A stretch of 64,000 nucleotides of DNA. It comes from Skeletonema tropicum. Lineage: Eukaryota; Bacillariophyta; Thalassiosirophyceae; Thalassiosirales; Thalassiosiraceae. Numbering within the stretch: position 1 is the first letter of the stretch; every line of letters begins with the position of its first letter. A program made the position numbers and the translations under genes. The stretch is taken from assembly GCA_037178625.1 (NCBI GenBank), contig CM074128.1, positions 806,001 through 870,000 on the forward strand, in the 5' to 3' direction. The notes beneath the pieces were generated by a model. The model had not been told where the DNA came from. It worked only from the letters and a program-made list of their open reading frames with translations, and ran no database searches. This document shows, one piece after another, positions 9,093 to 20,076 of this stretch.

Positions 9093-9277
9093 GACAGAAC
9101 GGGCCTTAGGATACTGTTGCCTTGAAAAATTTACCTCTCGCGACTCGCGACTCTTCTTCAAATCAATGATATCTCTTTTCTCTATCGAAGTCGAAGTGGA
9201 TGATCCGAACTCCATTAGTGTCTAAGTATTCAATCATTCAATCTCTCTTCATCCATCTATAAAAAAAAGTCAACTAC

Positions 9278-10219
9278 ATGCTGTCACTGTTGCAAACAAA
9301 TATGCCAAAATCTCGACCTGTCGCCGCCCGAAGAGCATTCGTCGGATGTGCTGCTGCCTTTGGCACGCTCTCATCGTCGTCGTCATCCTGCTGGGCGTTT
9401 GTGCAGCCTCAACGTTCTTCCCTACCGGCGTCTACTACTGCTGCTATTGTTCCGTCATCGGTCTCAAAAAGCGGCTCATCAACTTATGATTTGGATTTCA
9501 ACTCGAACATCAATTATTTACTCACGTCAAATCCAAACCGACTACAACATCAACATCAATCAACACGTCTATTCTTCTCCTCGCGCAATAACAATAACAA
9601 CGAAGATGACGATTGGAAAACACTCAAAAAGGCAGGCGGAAACATTCTCAAAAAGGCAGGAAATAAAATCAAAAGCATTCTACCATTTGGCAAGACTGAG
9701 GAAGAAAAGCTAGCAAAAAAACGCAAAGATGAAATCAAGGGGGGAATTAATACCATGTTGAAAGATATGCCATTACCAGTACGAATGATGGGTAGAATGG
9801 TGGCACCGCTCTTATCCAATGCGGCGGAGCAAATTGCCGAGCAGTCACGGCAGGCGGCAGATATGATGGAGGAGGCACGAATTCGGATTGTGAATGATCC
9901 TGCTGTAACTTCCAAATTGGGTGAGCCGGTGCAAGTTGGACAACCGTTTAGTCAGAGCTCGTCGACAATGGTGATTAATGGCAAGAGTTCTGCGAGAATT
10001 AATGCTAATTTTCAAGTCGGTGGTCCGTATGGAACTGGTGTAGCGACAATGGAGTCTGCCGATGGAGAAATAGTAAATCTTGTGCTTAATGTGAATGGGA
10101 GGAATATCAACGTTGGTTCAGGAGGATGGAACAAATTTGGATCCAGTGGTTCACCTTCATCGTCATCTAGCAGCAAAAAGGGTGATATAATTGAAGCTGA
10201 GATTATTGAAAAGAAATAA
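9278..10219 (+). CDS. plastid-targeted Coa1/Tim21-like protein
   Basis: A 313-residue product. The N-terminus is basic, then hydrophobic, and reaches SCWAFVQPQRSS. This is a signal peptide followed by the AFxP-type junction used for import into diatom plastids, with a Ser/Thr-rich transit region after it. A start at ATG 9302 (MPKSRPVAARR) would give a cleaner signal peptide than ATG 9278. Residues about 115-160 are basic and amphipathic. Residues about 205-285 (VTSKLGEPVQVGQ, then INANFQVGGPYGTGVATM, then VNLVLNVNGRNINV) have the spacing of the Coa1/Tim21 alpha/beta fold used in mitochondrial assembly factors. The tail is Ser-rich and acidic. It is probably a plastid membrane-assembly or import accessory factor; the fold call is moderate. 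Confidence 0.65.
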   Translation: MLSLLQTNMPKSRPVAARRAFVGCAAAFGTLSSSSSSCWAFVQPQRSSLPASTTAAIVPSSVSKSGSSTYDLDFNSNINYLLTSNPNRLQHQHQSTRLFFSSRNNNNNEDDDWKTLKKAGGNILKKAGNKIKSILPFGKTEEEKLAKKRKDEIKGGINTMLKDMPLPVRMMGRMVAPLLSNAAEQIAEQSRQAADMMEEARIRIVNDPAVTSKLGEPVQVGQPFSQSSSTMVINGKSSARINANFQVGGPYGTGVATMESADGEIVNLVLNVNGRNINVGSGGWNKFGSSGSPSSSSSSKKGDIIEAEIIEKK

Positions 10220-10304
10220 TGAATTACTAGATATTATTGACTATACAAACAATAACTCTATCATCAAGTGTGTGCTCAATAAACAAAAGAAGCAAATCTT
10301 CAAG

Positions 10305-12294
10305 TTACTCGCAACTGTCTTCCTTTGCAAACTTATCATCGTTGACTCCGTCTCCATCCTTTCTTGCACGCTTCGCCTTGCACTGTGCGCAGTCGCATTG
10401 CTCTCCAATTATGCCCAACTCCTTTTTGACCATGCGCCAATTCGTACTCTCATTCTCAGTACGAGATAGATTTCCTTGATTCACCACAATGAGGTCTTGC
10501 GATGATTCAAACTCAATTGCATGATCAGGAAGAAATGGCAGATTAGACCACTCCTCGACAGGCTTTTTGAGCAAGTCTTCGTATTGCAGTGCTTCCAAAA
10601 TCTCTTCGAATCCTTCCGCCTTCATCTTTTCGATCAGTTCAGGTGAGTATTTCGAAAGACTTTTACCGATACCTCCTGAACGAGGTTTGTAAGATCCCAA
10701 ACGTTCAATCTCCTGTTGTTCTCTGATGCACCGATCAATGCGCTCGCCAAAGAATGATCCCATATCATTGATTTCAAGAACAAACTGCACCACTCTAGAC
10801 ATGACGTTGGCAGGAGCTTTAATCAAATCTTCATACCTGACCAAGAGTATGGGGATCTCTTGCTCCAACCAGTATTTGTGAAAGTTTGTCCACACACGAA
10901 TCTCTTTCACCGCAAACTCCTCCCAATACTTTGTAGCCTTTTCTCTAATCTCTTGCGAAATATTTTGTGTGTGAGTTCCAGTCATCATGAGGTTATAGAA
11001 TGATTCAATGGCATCGAAAGGATTACGAACAAGTAGTACAGCTCTACAGCAACGAAATTGTGGATTGCCACGGCGTTCTGGGAAGTGAGTCTTGACAAAT
11101 TGAACCTTATCACATCCTACAGACATCTCTCCAACCAGATCATGCTTCGCAAGACCACCCTGCATGTCACTTCCGGTAACTCTCAGAGAAGTATGCTCAA
11201 ACATGGTACGCATGAGACTGTTTCCACTGCGAGGGTAAGATGCCAATGCTGCGACAGCTCTTTGCGTAGCCGAGAAGAGCAATAGCTCATACTGTGTCGG
11301 AAATGGATCATATGGAAGTTTCATTCCCTGATTGCGCATGCTTGCTACATCCTGGAATCAAATAGTTCAAGGCAACACCACAAATGAGTACAAAAAGCAA
11401 GATGTTAGGTTTCCAGAGATGGATGTGAATCAGAACACTCACCATCAAATCATCCCATTCCTTCTCAGCCATCTGCGAAATGGTCATATTTTTCGGATAA
11501 ATCCGATTAGCAGTCTCTTCATTCTTTAGATCGCCCTCAAACATGTCAACAATAGATTCCTCGACAATGGTATCACCATTGCCATCAGTATTGGAATACT
11601 TGGCGAGATGTTCTGCCAATTTACGTTGATCTTCTCGTCTGTAATGAACTAAACGTTTATACAACCGACGAGTATTGAGACGTGCCAGTAGGGTGTCTGC
11701 ATCGACGCGTGCAAATAAAGGCGGTAAAACGTCATCCAACTTTTCACGATCTTCTTCTTCCCCTCTTGCTTCATCCGGGTAGGCAAAGTCGGATACCACC
11801 ATGCTCTTCTCTACCTCTTTGCACAATGAGGCATCCGCATTCTTCACTTTTTCATCATTCGCATTCCGAGTTTCTTCAGCTTTCAGTACTTGTTGGAATA
11901 TATTCTTTTTCCACTCTTGCCGCTCCTTTACAGCCTCCATAACCTTCCGTTGTCGCTGCATCTCCTGCTTGCGCCGCTGATGACTATCCAAGGACCATCC
12001 CATGACACTAAATGCCGCCTCTCTCCCCTCTTGATCGAGAAAGTTGAAACAATTCATTAACAGGTGCTGCTTGAGATAAAATAGACGACAACGAGCATTA
12101 CGCTGCATCTGTAGACGACGACGTTGCTGTAAAAATTGATTTTGATGCGTCTTATGCCTTCCATTATTTGGTTGTGGTTGATTATTGTTTTGTTGCAGCT
12201 GCTTCTGAGGTTGTTGCTGTCGGTTGCTTTTGTTGCCTCCTCCTCGGCCACGCTTTGCGCCGCCTCCACTTCGTCCCTTCTTTTTATTTGGCAT
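10305..12294 (-). CDS. sulfotransferase-domain protein with basic Gln-rich N-terminal extension
   Basis: Two exons, 12294-11443 and 11351-10305, with a 91-bp intron (11352-11442, GTGAGT...TTCCAG, phase 0) joining DDLM to DVASMRNQGMK. The product is 632 residues. The N-terminus is Gly/Lys/Arg/Gln/Asn-rich (MPNKKKGRSGGGAKRG), followed by a long charged helical region to about 280. The C-terminal half is a PAPS-dependent sulfotransferase: SYPRSGNSLMR is the 5'-phosphosulfate loop, VLLVRNPFDAIESFYN holds the 3'-phosphate-binding Arg and Ser, and LVRYEDL follows. The closest animal relatives by motif are WSCD-type proteins. No signal peptide or membrane anchor is evident at the predicted start, which is odd for a carbohydrate sulfotransferase. 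A CDCAQCK cluster lies near the C-terminus. Confidence 0.85.
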
Positions 12295-12435
12295 TTTTGC
12301 GTAATGAATCTGTGGTATGAATTCAATGGAGAATATGCTTCTGTGATACTAGGGACCTGCTTATACTTATGGATTGATCCTCTGTTGTTATTGTCGCCCC
12401 GTTGTCATCGTAGGAGGAGAGCGGAGTGGCGTTCT

Positions 12436-12972
12436 GCAGCTTGCACCTTGCTACTGGCGGGAAATAATTGTCACTGTCGCGTCGTGACAGCTCACAATTT
12501 TCACACACAAATCACTAACAAAATTGTAATAGTCTAAATATGGCCATGTTGCCCGACGAAAATTCATAGATCAGTTGAAAGATAGCATCCCAAACAGTAT
12601 ATGTACAATATCTGATGCGGAAGAGACTATAATTCGTCGAGATAGAGCACCTACCGACGAATTTGTGACCAATAACTGCTATTTCGAGCTAGAATGACGC
12701 ATGCCTACGGCAGATCTGCATGCCTGTACTGCTGCTGCTATGCGAGTATACTGCATATAACGTTGACCAGTGGTTCTATCGAAAGCTAATAGTCTGTACT
12801 ATCGTATTATGGTCGACTATTTGTGTTAGGGGTCGACATGGAGGCACAGAACCTCCATGTAAGAGTGTAGAACTCGTGTTTTTTGTGTTTTGTTAGTGTT
12901 TTGTGTGGAGTTTCAGTGACAGTGACAATTTTTTCCTGTGAAAATTTTTTCCCGCCAGTAGCTTGCACCTGG
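12436..12972. repeat. imperfect inverted repeat pair in a divergent intergenic region
   Basis: About 95 bp near 12436-12535 matches 12878-12972 in reverse orientation. Shared pieces are TTTTGTTAGTG, CAGTGACAATT, TTTCCCGCCAGTAGC and TTGCACC. The pair brackets about 340 bp without coding potential. It could be a small MITE-like element or a duplicated bidirectional promoter between the sulfotransferase (minus) and methyltransferase (plus) genes. Confidence 0.5.
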
Positions 12973-13032
12973 CTCGCTTGTCGTTTGGCTCGTGCCTCGT
13001 CATTTCCGGGGCGGGAATTTGTGGCGGGAAAG
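12456..13032. promoter_or_regulatory. cluster of E2F-like sites between divergent genes
   Basis: Four copies of TTTCCCGCC or its complement GGCGGGAA occur at 12456-12464, 12947-12956, 13010-13017 and 13023-13032. TTTSSCGC is the E2F/DP consensus in plants and animals. The two outer copies are part of the inverted repeat, while the last two lie upstream of the methyltransferase start at 13110. Regulation by E2F is an inference from motif density alone. Confidence 0.3.
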
Positions 13033-13109
13033 ATGTCTGTGGTTCAGTCGGTCGAAGCTTGGATGGTTCCCGTGTAAAGTACGATACCATAACAACTACT
13101 ATTACGAAG

Positions 13110-14335
13110 ATGACAACAACGAAGAAGAATGATTCTCCAGCAGCACGGCGATACCTACGTTGTATCATCTGCTATGCAGTTATATCATTATCCTTTCTTG
13201 TGTATGACTTGTCCGTGATTACGCCGGTGCCACCTATGCGCTATGCGCCACTCATCCAGGCCAGGGCAGGAGATGCAAATAATTAAAAAAAAAATATATC
13301 AACAAAATTTGTCCATCCGCACTCAACCTATTCGCCAACATGACAGAACTTAAACAAGCAATCGACAAAAATATACACTTCCACCAGAATGGAGGGAATC
13401 TCCGTTCCATTGAGACATATTTTACAATTGATCGATTGGGGTTGAAATTCACACCAAATGATTACAATGACGAGTCGGTGCCAAATGTGATAGACCATTT
13501 GAATGAGTACTATGCGAAAAATAAGGTGGAAAGGGGCGGTTATGGGCAGCCTTTACCAGGCAAGTTCAGCTAACCTTCGGATCATGGACGAACATTCCGG
13601 CAGACATTGTTTGAAAAGAGATGGATTAATGTGCTGGAACCTTCGACATGGGAGCGTTTTGAAGCAGGGATTGGTCCAGTGGGTCCTGATTGTAAAGAGT
13701 CGGTAAAATTTTCCAAGGGAACGTTTGTGGAGAAGAACATTTGTATTGAGGAGAAAAATAGCAATCAAGATAACGACCGTAAACATACAAAAGCAGAAGA
13801 ATGCAATATTGTGTCCATTGGATCAAATGACCAATGGGAATTTGAGGAAGAAGTGACAAACCATCCCAAACTTGGTGGCTGTGTCACCCACACATTCGAT
13901 TGCACAATTACCAACAACGAACCCAAGCACAAGCCTCAAAATGACAATGTCAAGTTCTACCCATACTGTATTGGAGAGAAGGGCCAAGAACTCCCATATT
14001 TACCTTATGATCAAATGTGGAAGCAAGCAGAGACAAGCAGTAAAAGCCCTCCCAAACTATTGAAGATGGATATTGAAGGGTTTGAGTATTCAGTTGTTCT
14101 AAACTCAATCCTGTCATCAGATCCGTCGATGTGGCCAGAACAAATCATGATGGAGGTTCACTGGGCAACAAGGATGGTAGATGTGCCATGGATGCCACGA
14201 ACACGCAGTGCTGCTGAACTTGCCTTGTTCTTTGGAGTATTGTTCAATCGTGGGGGGTACATTTTGCAGCATACGAAATTTTTCCCAGGGTGTCAGTCCT
14301 GCTTGGAGGTTTTGTTGGTGAGGGCCGTCTGTTGA
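13110..14335 (+). pseudogene. METTL24/FkbM-type methyltransferase, membrane-anchored, disrupted
   Basis: Start MTTTKKNDSPAARR at 13110, followed by a transmembrane segment (CIICYAVISLSFLVYDL), is a type II membrane topology. That frame stops at 13286 just before a run of ten A. The next part (MTELKQAIDKN, 13340 onward) is in another frame. An in-frame TAA at 13571-13573 then separates it from the main domain (13607-14335), which is in the same frame as 13340. The domain has NIVSIGSNDQWEFEEEV (SAM-binding strand), LLKMDIEGFEYSVV and EVLLVRAVC, typical of Methyltransf_22/FkbM proteins. I found no GT-AG intron that removes the stop in frame. It is either a recent pseudogene or carries sequence errors; the 242-residue catalytic part alone is open. 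Confidence 0.6.
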
Positions 14336-14659
14336 GTAGATCACAGCTATATTCACAAGATAAAGCTTCAATTTTTCTACAAATGCCGCTGCTCATTATT
14401 TATTTTGATTTCTATAAGAGTATGGTACAATACCTCATTTTTAGGGCAAAGAAGTTGATGAGTAGTATTGTAAAGATTGTAAAATTTTGGCTAAGGCATC
14501 CTCATGTGTTACGCCATGACGAAAATGATATTTGGAGCGCACCTGCATTCGCACCATATTTGGGAGTTTTATCGTATCTTGGATCGGAAAGATAGGGCAT
14601 CGGTATACATCTGTACTTTACGAAACAGCATCATATAAAACTATTAAGAAAGGGGAGAG

Positions 14660-17600
14660 AGGTCCAGTGTCGGCTGGCCCACAGCACCACATTCAACCAC
14701 ATCGTATCTATCGCCATCAGTATGGGCATGAGCCGCTTCTAGTGGCCCATTATAGTCGGCGGTGATACTAAACAAGCTCATTTGTACTGCTCAGACGACT
14801 AGCGTCCGAAAAAGAGGTGCTACAGCCTCGTACCTGATGTGAGAGGTCCAGTGTCGGATGGCTAGAAGCTCCGCATTGAACCAAATCGTATCTATCGCCA
14901 TCAGTATGGGCATGAGCCGCTTCTAGTGGCCCATTATAGTCGGCGGTGATACTAAACAAGTTCATTTGTACTGCTCAGACGACTAGCGTCCGAAAAAGAG
15001 GTGCTACAGCCTCGTACCTGATGTGAGAGGTCCAATTGGGGTTGGCCCACAGCACCACATTGAACCAAATCGTATCTATCGCCATCAGTATGGGCATGAG
15101 CCGCTTCTAGTGGCCCATTAAAGTCGGCGGTGATACCAAACAAGCTCATTTGTACTGCTCAGACGACTAGCGTCCGTAGAAGCAGTGCTAAAGCCACGTA
15201 CCTGATGTGAGAGGTCCAGTGTCGGCTGGCTAAAAGCTCCACATTGAACCAAATCGTATCTATCGCCATCAGTATGGGCATGAGCCGCTTCTAGTGGCCC
15301 ATTATAGTCGGTGGTGGTATGATATAAGCTCCTTCGTATTGCTCAGACGACTAGCGTCCGAAAAAGAGGTGCTACAGCCTCGTACCTGATGTGAGAGGTC
15401 CAATTGAGGCTGGCCCACAGCACCACATTCAACCACATCGTATCTATCGCCATCAGTATGGGCATGAGCCGCTTCTAGTGGCCCATTATAGTCGGTGGTG
15501 GTATGATATAAGCTCCTTCGTATTGCTCAGACGACAAGCGTCCGAAAAAGAGGTGCTACAGCCTCGTACCTGATGTGAGAGGTCCAATTGGGGTTGGCCC
15601 ACAGCACCACATTGAACCAAATCGTATCTATCGCCATCAGTATGGGCATGAGCCGCTTCTAGTGGCCCATTATGGTCGGCGGTGATACCAAACAAGCTCA
15701 TTTGTACTGCTCAGACGACTAGCGTCCGTAGAAGCAGTGCTAAAGCCACGTACCTTATGTGAGAGGTCCAGTGTCGGCTGGCTAGAAGCTCCACATTGAA
15801 CCAAATCGTATCTATCGCCATCAGTATGGGCATGAGCCGCTTCTAGTGGCCCATTATAGTCGGTGGGGGTGTGATATAAGCATCTTCGTATTGATCAGAC
15901 GACTAGCGTCCGAAAAAGAGGTGCTACAGCCTCGTACCTGATGTGAGAGGTCCAGTGTCGGCTGGCTAGAAGCTCCACATTGAACCAAATCGTATCTATC
16001 GCCATCAGTATGGGCATGAGCCGCTTCTAGTGGCCCATTATAGTCGGTGGTGGTATGATATAAGCTCCGTCGTATTGATCAGACGACTAGCGTCCGAAAA
16101 AGAGGTGCTGCAGCCTCGTACCTGATGTGAGAGGTCCAGTGTCGGCTGGCTAGAAGCTCCACATTGAACCAAATCGTATCTATCGCCATTAGTATGGGCA
16201 TGAGCCGCTTCTAGTGGCCCATTATAGTCGGCGGTGATACTAAACAAGTTCATTTGTACTGCTCAGACGACTAGCGTCCGAAAAAGAGGTGCTACATCCT
16301 CGTACCTGATGTGAGAGGTCCTATTGGGGTTGGCCCACAGCACCACATTGAACCACATCGTATCTATCGCCATCAGTATGGGCATGAGCCGCTTCTAGTG
16401 GCCCATTATAGTCGGCGGTGATACCAAACAAGTTCATTTGTACTGCTCAGACGACTAGCGTCCGTAGAAGCAGTGCTGAAGCCACGTACCTGATGTGAGA
16501 GGTCCAGTGTCGGCTGGCTAGAAGCTCCACATTGAACCAAATCGTATCTATCGCCATCAGTATGGGCATGGGCCGCTTCTAGTGGCCCATTATAGTCGGT
16601 GGGGGTATGATATAAGCTCCTTCGTATTGCTCAGACGACAAGCGTCCGAAAAAGAGGTGCTGCAGCCTCGTACCTGATGTGAGAGGTCCAGTGTCGGCTG
16701 GCTAGAAGCTCCACATTGAACCAAATCGTATCTATCGCCATCAGTATGGGCATGAGCCGCTTCTAGTGGCCCATTATAGTCGGCGGTGATACTAAACAAG
16801 CTCATTTGTACTGCTCAGACGACAAGCGTCCGAAAAAGAGGTGCTACAGCCTCGTACCTGATGTGAGAGGTCCAATTGAGGCTGGCCCACAGCTCCACAT
16901 TGAACCAAATCGTATCTATCGCCATCAGTATGGGCATGAGCCGCTTCTAGTGGCCCATTATAGTCGGCGGTGATACCAAACAAGCTCATTTGTACTGCTC
17001 AGACGACTAGCGTCCGAAAAAGAGGTGCTACAGCCTCGTACCTGATGTGAGAGGTCCAGTGTCGGATGGCTAGAAGCTCCACATTCAACCAATCGTATCT
17101 ATCGCCATCAGTATGGGCATGAGCCGCTTCTAGTGGCCCATTATAGTCGGCGGTGATACCAAACAAGTGCATTTGTACTGCTCAGACGACTAACGTCCGA
17201 AAAAGAGGTGCTACAGCCTCGTACCTGATGTGAGAGGTCCAATTGGGGTTGGCCCACAGCACCACATTCAACCAAATCGTATCTATCGCCATCAGTATGG
17301 GCATGAGCCGCTTCTAGTGACCCATTAAAGTCGGCGGTGATACCAAACAAGTTCATTTGTACTGCTCAGACGACTAGCGTCCGTAGAAGCAGTGCTAAAG
17401 CCTCGTACCTTATGTGAGAGGTCCAGTGTCGGCTGGCTAGAAGCTCCACATTGAACCAAATCGTATCTATCGCCATCAGTATGGGCATGAGCCGCTTCTA
17501 GTGGCCCATTATTGTCGGTGGGGGTGTGAAATAAGCATCTTCGTATTGATCAGACGACTAGCCTCCGAAAAAGAGGTGCTACAGCCTCGTACCTGATGTG

Positions 17601-18790
17601 AGAGGTCCAGTGTCGGCTGGCTAGAAGCTCCACATTGAACCAAATCGTATCTATCGCCATCAGTATGGGCATGAGCCGCTTCTAGTGGCCCATTATAGTC
17701 GGTGGTGGTATGATATAAGCTCCGTCGTATTGATCAGACGACTAGCGTCCGAAAAAGAGGTGCTGCAGCCTCGTACCTGATGTGAGAGGTCCAGTGTCGG
17801 CTGGCTAGAAGCTCCGCATTGAACCAAATCGTATCTATCGCCATCAGTATGGGCATGAGCCGCTTCTAGTGGCCCATTATAGTCGGCGGTGATACTAAAC
17901 AAGTTCATTTGTACTGCTCAGACGACTAGCGTCCGAAAAAGAGGTGCTACATCCTCGTACCTGATGTGAGAGGTCCTATTGGGGTTGGCCCACAGCACCA
18001 CATTGAACCACATCGTATCTATCGCCATCAGTATGGGCATGAGCCGCTTCTAGTGGCCCATTATAGTCGGCGGTGATACTAAACAAGCTCATTTGTACTG
18101 CTCAGACGACTAGCGTCCGTAGAAGCAGTGCTGAAGCCACGTACCTGATGTGAGAGGTCCAGTGTCGGCTGGCTAGAAGCTCCACATTGAACCAAATCGT
18201 ATCTATCGCCATCAGTATGGGCATGGGCCGCTTCTAGTGGCCCATTATAGTCGGTGGGGGTATGATATAAGCTCCTTCGTATTGCTCAGACGACAAGCGT
18301 CCGAAAAAGAGGTGCTGCAGCCTCGTACCTGATGTGAGAGGTCCAGTGTCGGCTGGCTAGAAGCTCCACATTGAACCAAATCGTATCTATCGCCATCAGT
18401 ATGGGCATGAGCCGCTTCTAGTGGCCCATTATAGTCGGCGGTGATACTAAACAAGTTCATTTGTACTGCTCAGACGACTAGCGTCCGAAAAAGAGGTGCT
18501 ACAGCCTCGTACCTGATGTGAGAGGTCCAATTGAGGCTGGCCCACAGCTCCACATTGAACCAAATCGTATCTATCGCCATTAGTATGGGCATGAGCCGCT
18601 TCTAGTGGCCCATTAAAGTCGGCGGCGATACTAAACAAGCTCATTTGTACTGCTAAGACGACTAGCGTCTGTAGAAGCAGTCCTACAGCCTCGTACCTGA
18701 TGTGTGAGGTCCAGTTTGGGCTGGCAGCTTCATTCAACCACATCGAATCTATCGCCATCAGTATGGGCATGAGCCGCTTCTAGTGGCCCA
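14660..18790. repeat. tandem satellite, about 23 copies of a 184-bp monomer with higher-order structure
   Basis: The conserved core CGTATCTATCGCCATCAGTA recurs at 14703, 14887, 15070, 15256 and so on to 18747, with a spacing of 183-185 bp. I count 23 occurrences. Monomers differ at fixed positions, giving recognisable types such as GCTACATCC, GGTGGGGGT and CGACAAGCG. Blocks around 15486-17140 and 17141-18795 share the same order of types, 1655 bp apart, so nine monomers form a higher-order unit. There is also a three-monomer (552-bp) period. The repeated 65-71 residue minus-strand frames are by-products of this period, not genes. Confidence 0.95.
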
Positions 18791-19140
18791 ATATAGGCGG
18801 TTTTGATAGCCTCTTGTAGTGGCACTTTGTTGTTGGTGTAAATAGTGACAAAGTATATTGTCACTGATCATTCGGATAGCGTTTGTAGAAGCGGCGCTAC
18901 TACGTTGTAGGTGATGTGAGTGGTCTAATTTTTGCCTTTCGTAGTATCGAGTCGCTTGTAAAGACCCGCTTTACTAACTTTTTACGATAGCATAGCAGCA
19001 CAGTAGCACTGGTCACTTGAGGCTCATTTCACTTGGTTACGATAGCATAGAAGCACATTGGCACTGCTCAGATTGATTGCGTTCGTAGACGTAGAAGCTA
19101 TGCTACAGCCTTTTTGACTGGGTTTGATTTGTTGGCGTTG
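18790..19140. repeat. degenerate satellite relics, right edge of the array
   Basis: Fragments such as GAAGCGGCGCTACTACGTTG, GATGTGAGTGGTC, TTACGATAGCATAG and AAGCACATTGGCACTGCTCAGA repeat at irregular spacing. They resemble diverged monomer pieces. Similar pieces appear again at 22010-22230 on the other side of the next gene. Confidence 0.5.
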
Positions 19141-19146
19141 CGGCTG

Positions 19147-19347
19147 TTAGTACATAACTGATGTAATTGATTGTGCTTCATTTTCTTCCGATCTATGATC
19201 ATCTGATCCTTCTTCGTTATCACACGAAGAGGCTGACAATTCATCACGTTCATTTATTCTATTCAAATTATTATTGTCATTTTCTTCCTCAGATGATGAG
19301 GAGTCATTTGTTATTGAGTATTTGAAGACACGTTGATAAAGCTTTGC
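19147..19347 (-). CDS. possible orphan acidic terminal exon
   Basis: A minus-strand open frame of about 66 residues (AKLYQRVFKYSITND, then an Asp/Glu/Ser/Asn-rich tail ending SITSVMY) stops at TAA 19147-19149. It begins right after an in-frame TAA that could be part of an intron acceptor (CTAAG). Composition looks like an acidic C-terminal tail, but no upstream exon can be identified. The rest of 19350-20076 shows no gene. Confidence 0.25.
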   Translation of the reverse strand, partial: AKLYQRVFKYSITNDSSSSEEENDNNNLNRINERDELSASSCDNEEGSDDHRSEENEAQSITSVMY

Positions 19348-20076
19348 TTAGATGAGGGTAAACCTGACTGAGAGATGCTTCTTCCAATGAAAAGGTAAAG
19401 AGAACCTCCTCTGACTTCCTCAAAGCTATATATGGTAAGAAGTATTTCAGCACATTACATCTTACTTATGGGAGTGGCTTGCTGGAGAAAAATCGCGGGA
19501 AAGGCCCCGCTCGACAAATAATAGCCGAGGCGAAAGTTGGATTGCGACAAATGCATCCAAATAGACTGTCTGAACGGTATTAGATACGCCTATCTTGTGT
19601 GTCGTAGGACATATTTTTACTTAGTTTACCTCAGTAGATAGGTACTAGAGATACTTACTGCCCATAGGGTCTTTGCTGATACACCACTACCAGGTCACCC
19701 TTTACAAACATTCAGTTTATTTACCTCAGTTTAGTTGTGTCTTGCACGTCTGGACAGTTACTACTTCGTGTTTTCGCGTTGACTTTCGATAATTCTTTTC
19801 TATTTTTATGTAGGTAGCTTGACCCGAAAGCCAATGCTCAATGCTGTTGTTGCACAACTTGCACAATAAAAAATATTATCTTAACAAACAACTACCATAA
19901 CCGTGTTGGTGTTGGTTTGTTGTTGCTTGTTTGATTCGTTCGGAATATTGTTACGCATCTTTTTTCTCTAGCTCTTCCCACTCCCCAGGTCAAAATGCTG
20001 GCTTCTTTGCGTTGCTGTTTCAATAGCCAGAATCGAAGCCGCGTCAAATGCATCCAAACGAGAGCGTCTCCGCAAC

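Larger units (their letters stand above)
4293..9105. mobile_element. TTA-flanked DNA transposon encoding a FEN1/XPG-SWIM nuclease
   Basis: Both outer ends read GGCCCGTTCTGTCAAGAGTTT inward (4293 rightward, 9105 leftward) and are flanked by TTA (4290-4292 and 9106-9108), a candidate 3-bp target duplication. Further in, a second inverted repeat of about 250 bp (4371-4622 and 7800-8053) brackets two convergent genes. One is a coiled-coil protein (plus) and the other an XPG/FEN1-type nuclease with a SWIM motif (minus). The right arm holds about 1 kb of extra DNA between the inner repeat and the outer end. No DDE transposase, tyrosine recombinase or Helitron protein is visible. A 3-bp TTA duplication is typical of PIF/Harbinger-type elements. 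XPG nuclease domains have been described in some Academ-superfamily transposons (AcademX); relationship to either needs a search. Confidence 0.65.

Noticed and set aside
13560..13603. GC-AG mini-intron removing the methyltransferase nonsense codon
   Set aside because: A GCAAGT donor and CAG acceptor are present, but the 44-bp removal shifts the frame and creates an immediate TGA.
14768..18770. Series of 65-107 residue minus-strand ORFs in the satellite (MSLFGITADYNGPLEAAH type)
   Set aside because: They recur at the satellite period (three monomers, 552 bp, is divisible by three) and have the same boundaries set by repeat variants. They are a by-product of the repeat, not a gene family.
14660..18790. 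CRISPR-like array
   Set aside because: The units are contiguous 184-bp near-identical monomers with no unique spacers, in a eukaryotic context.
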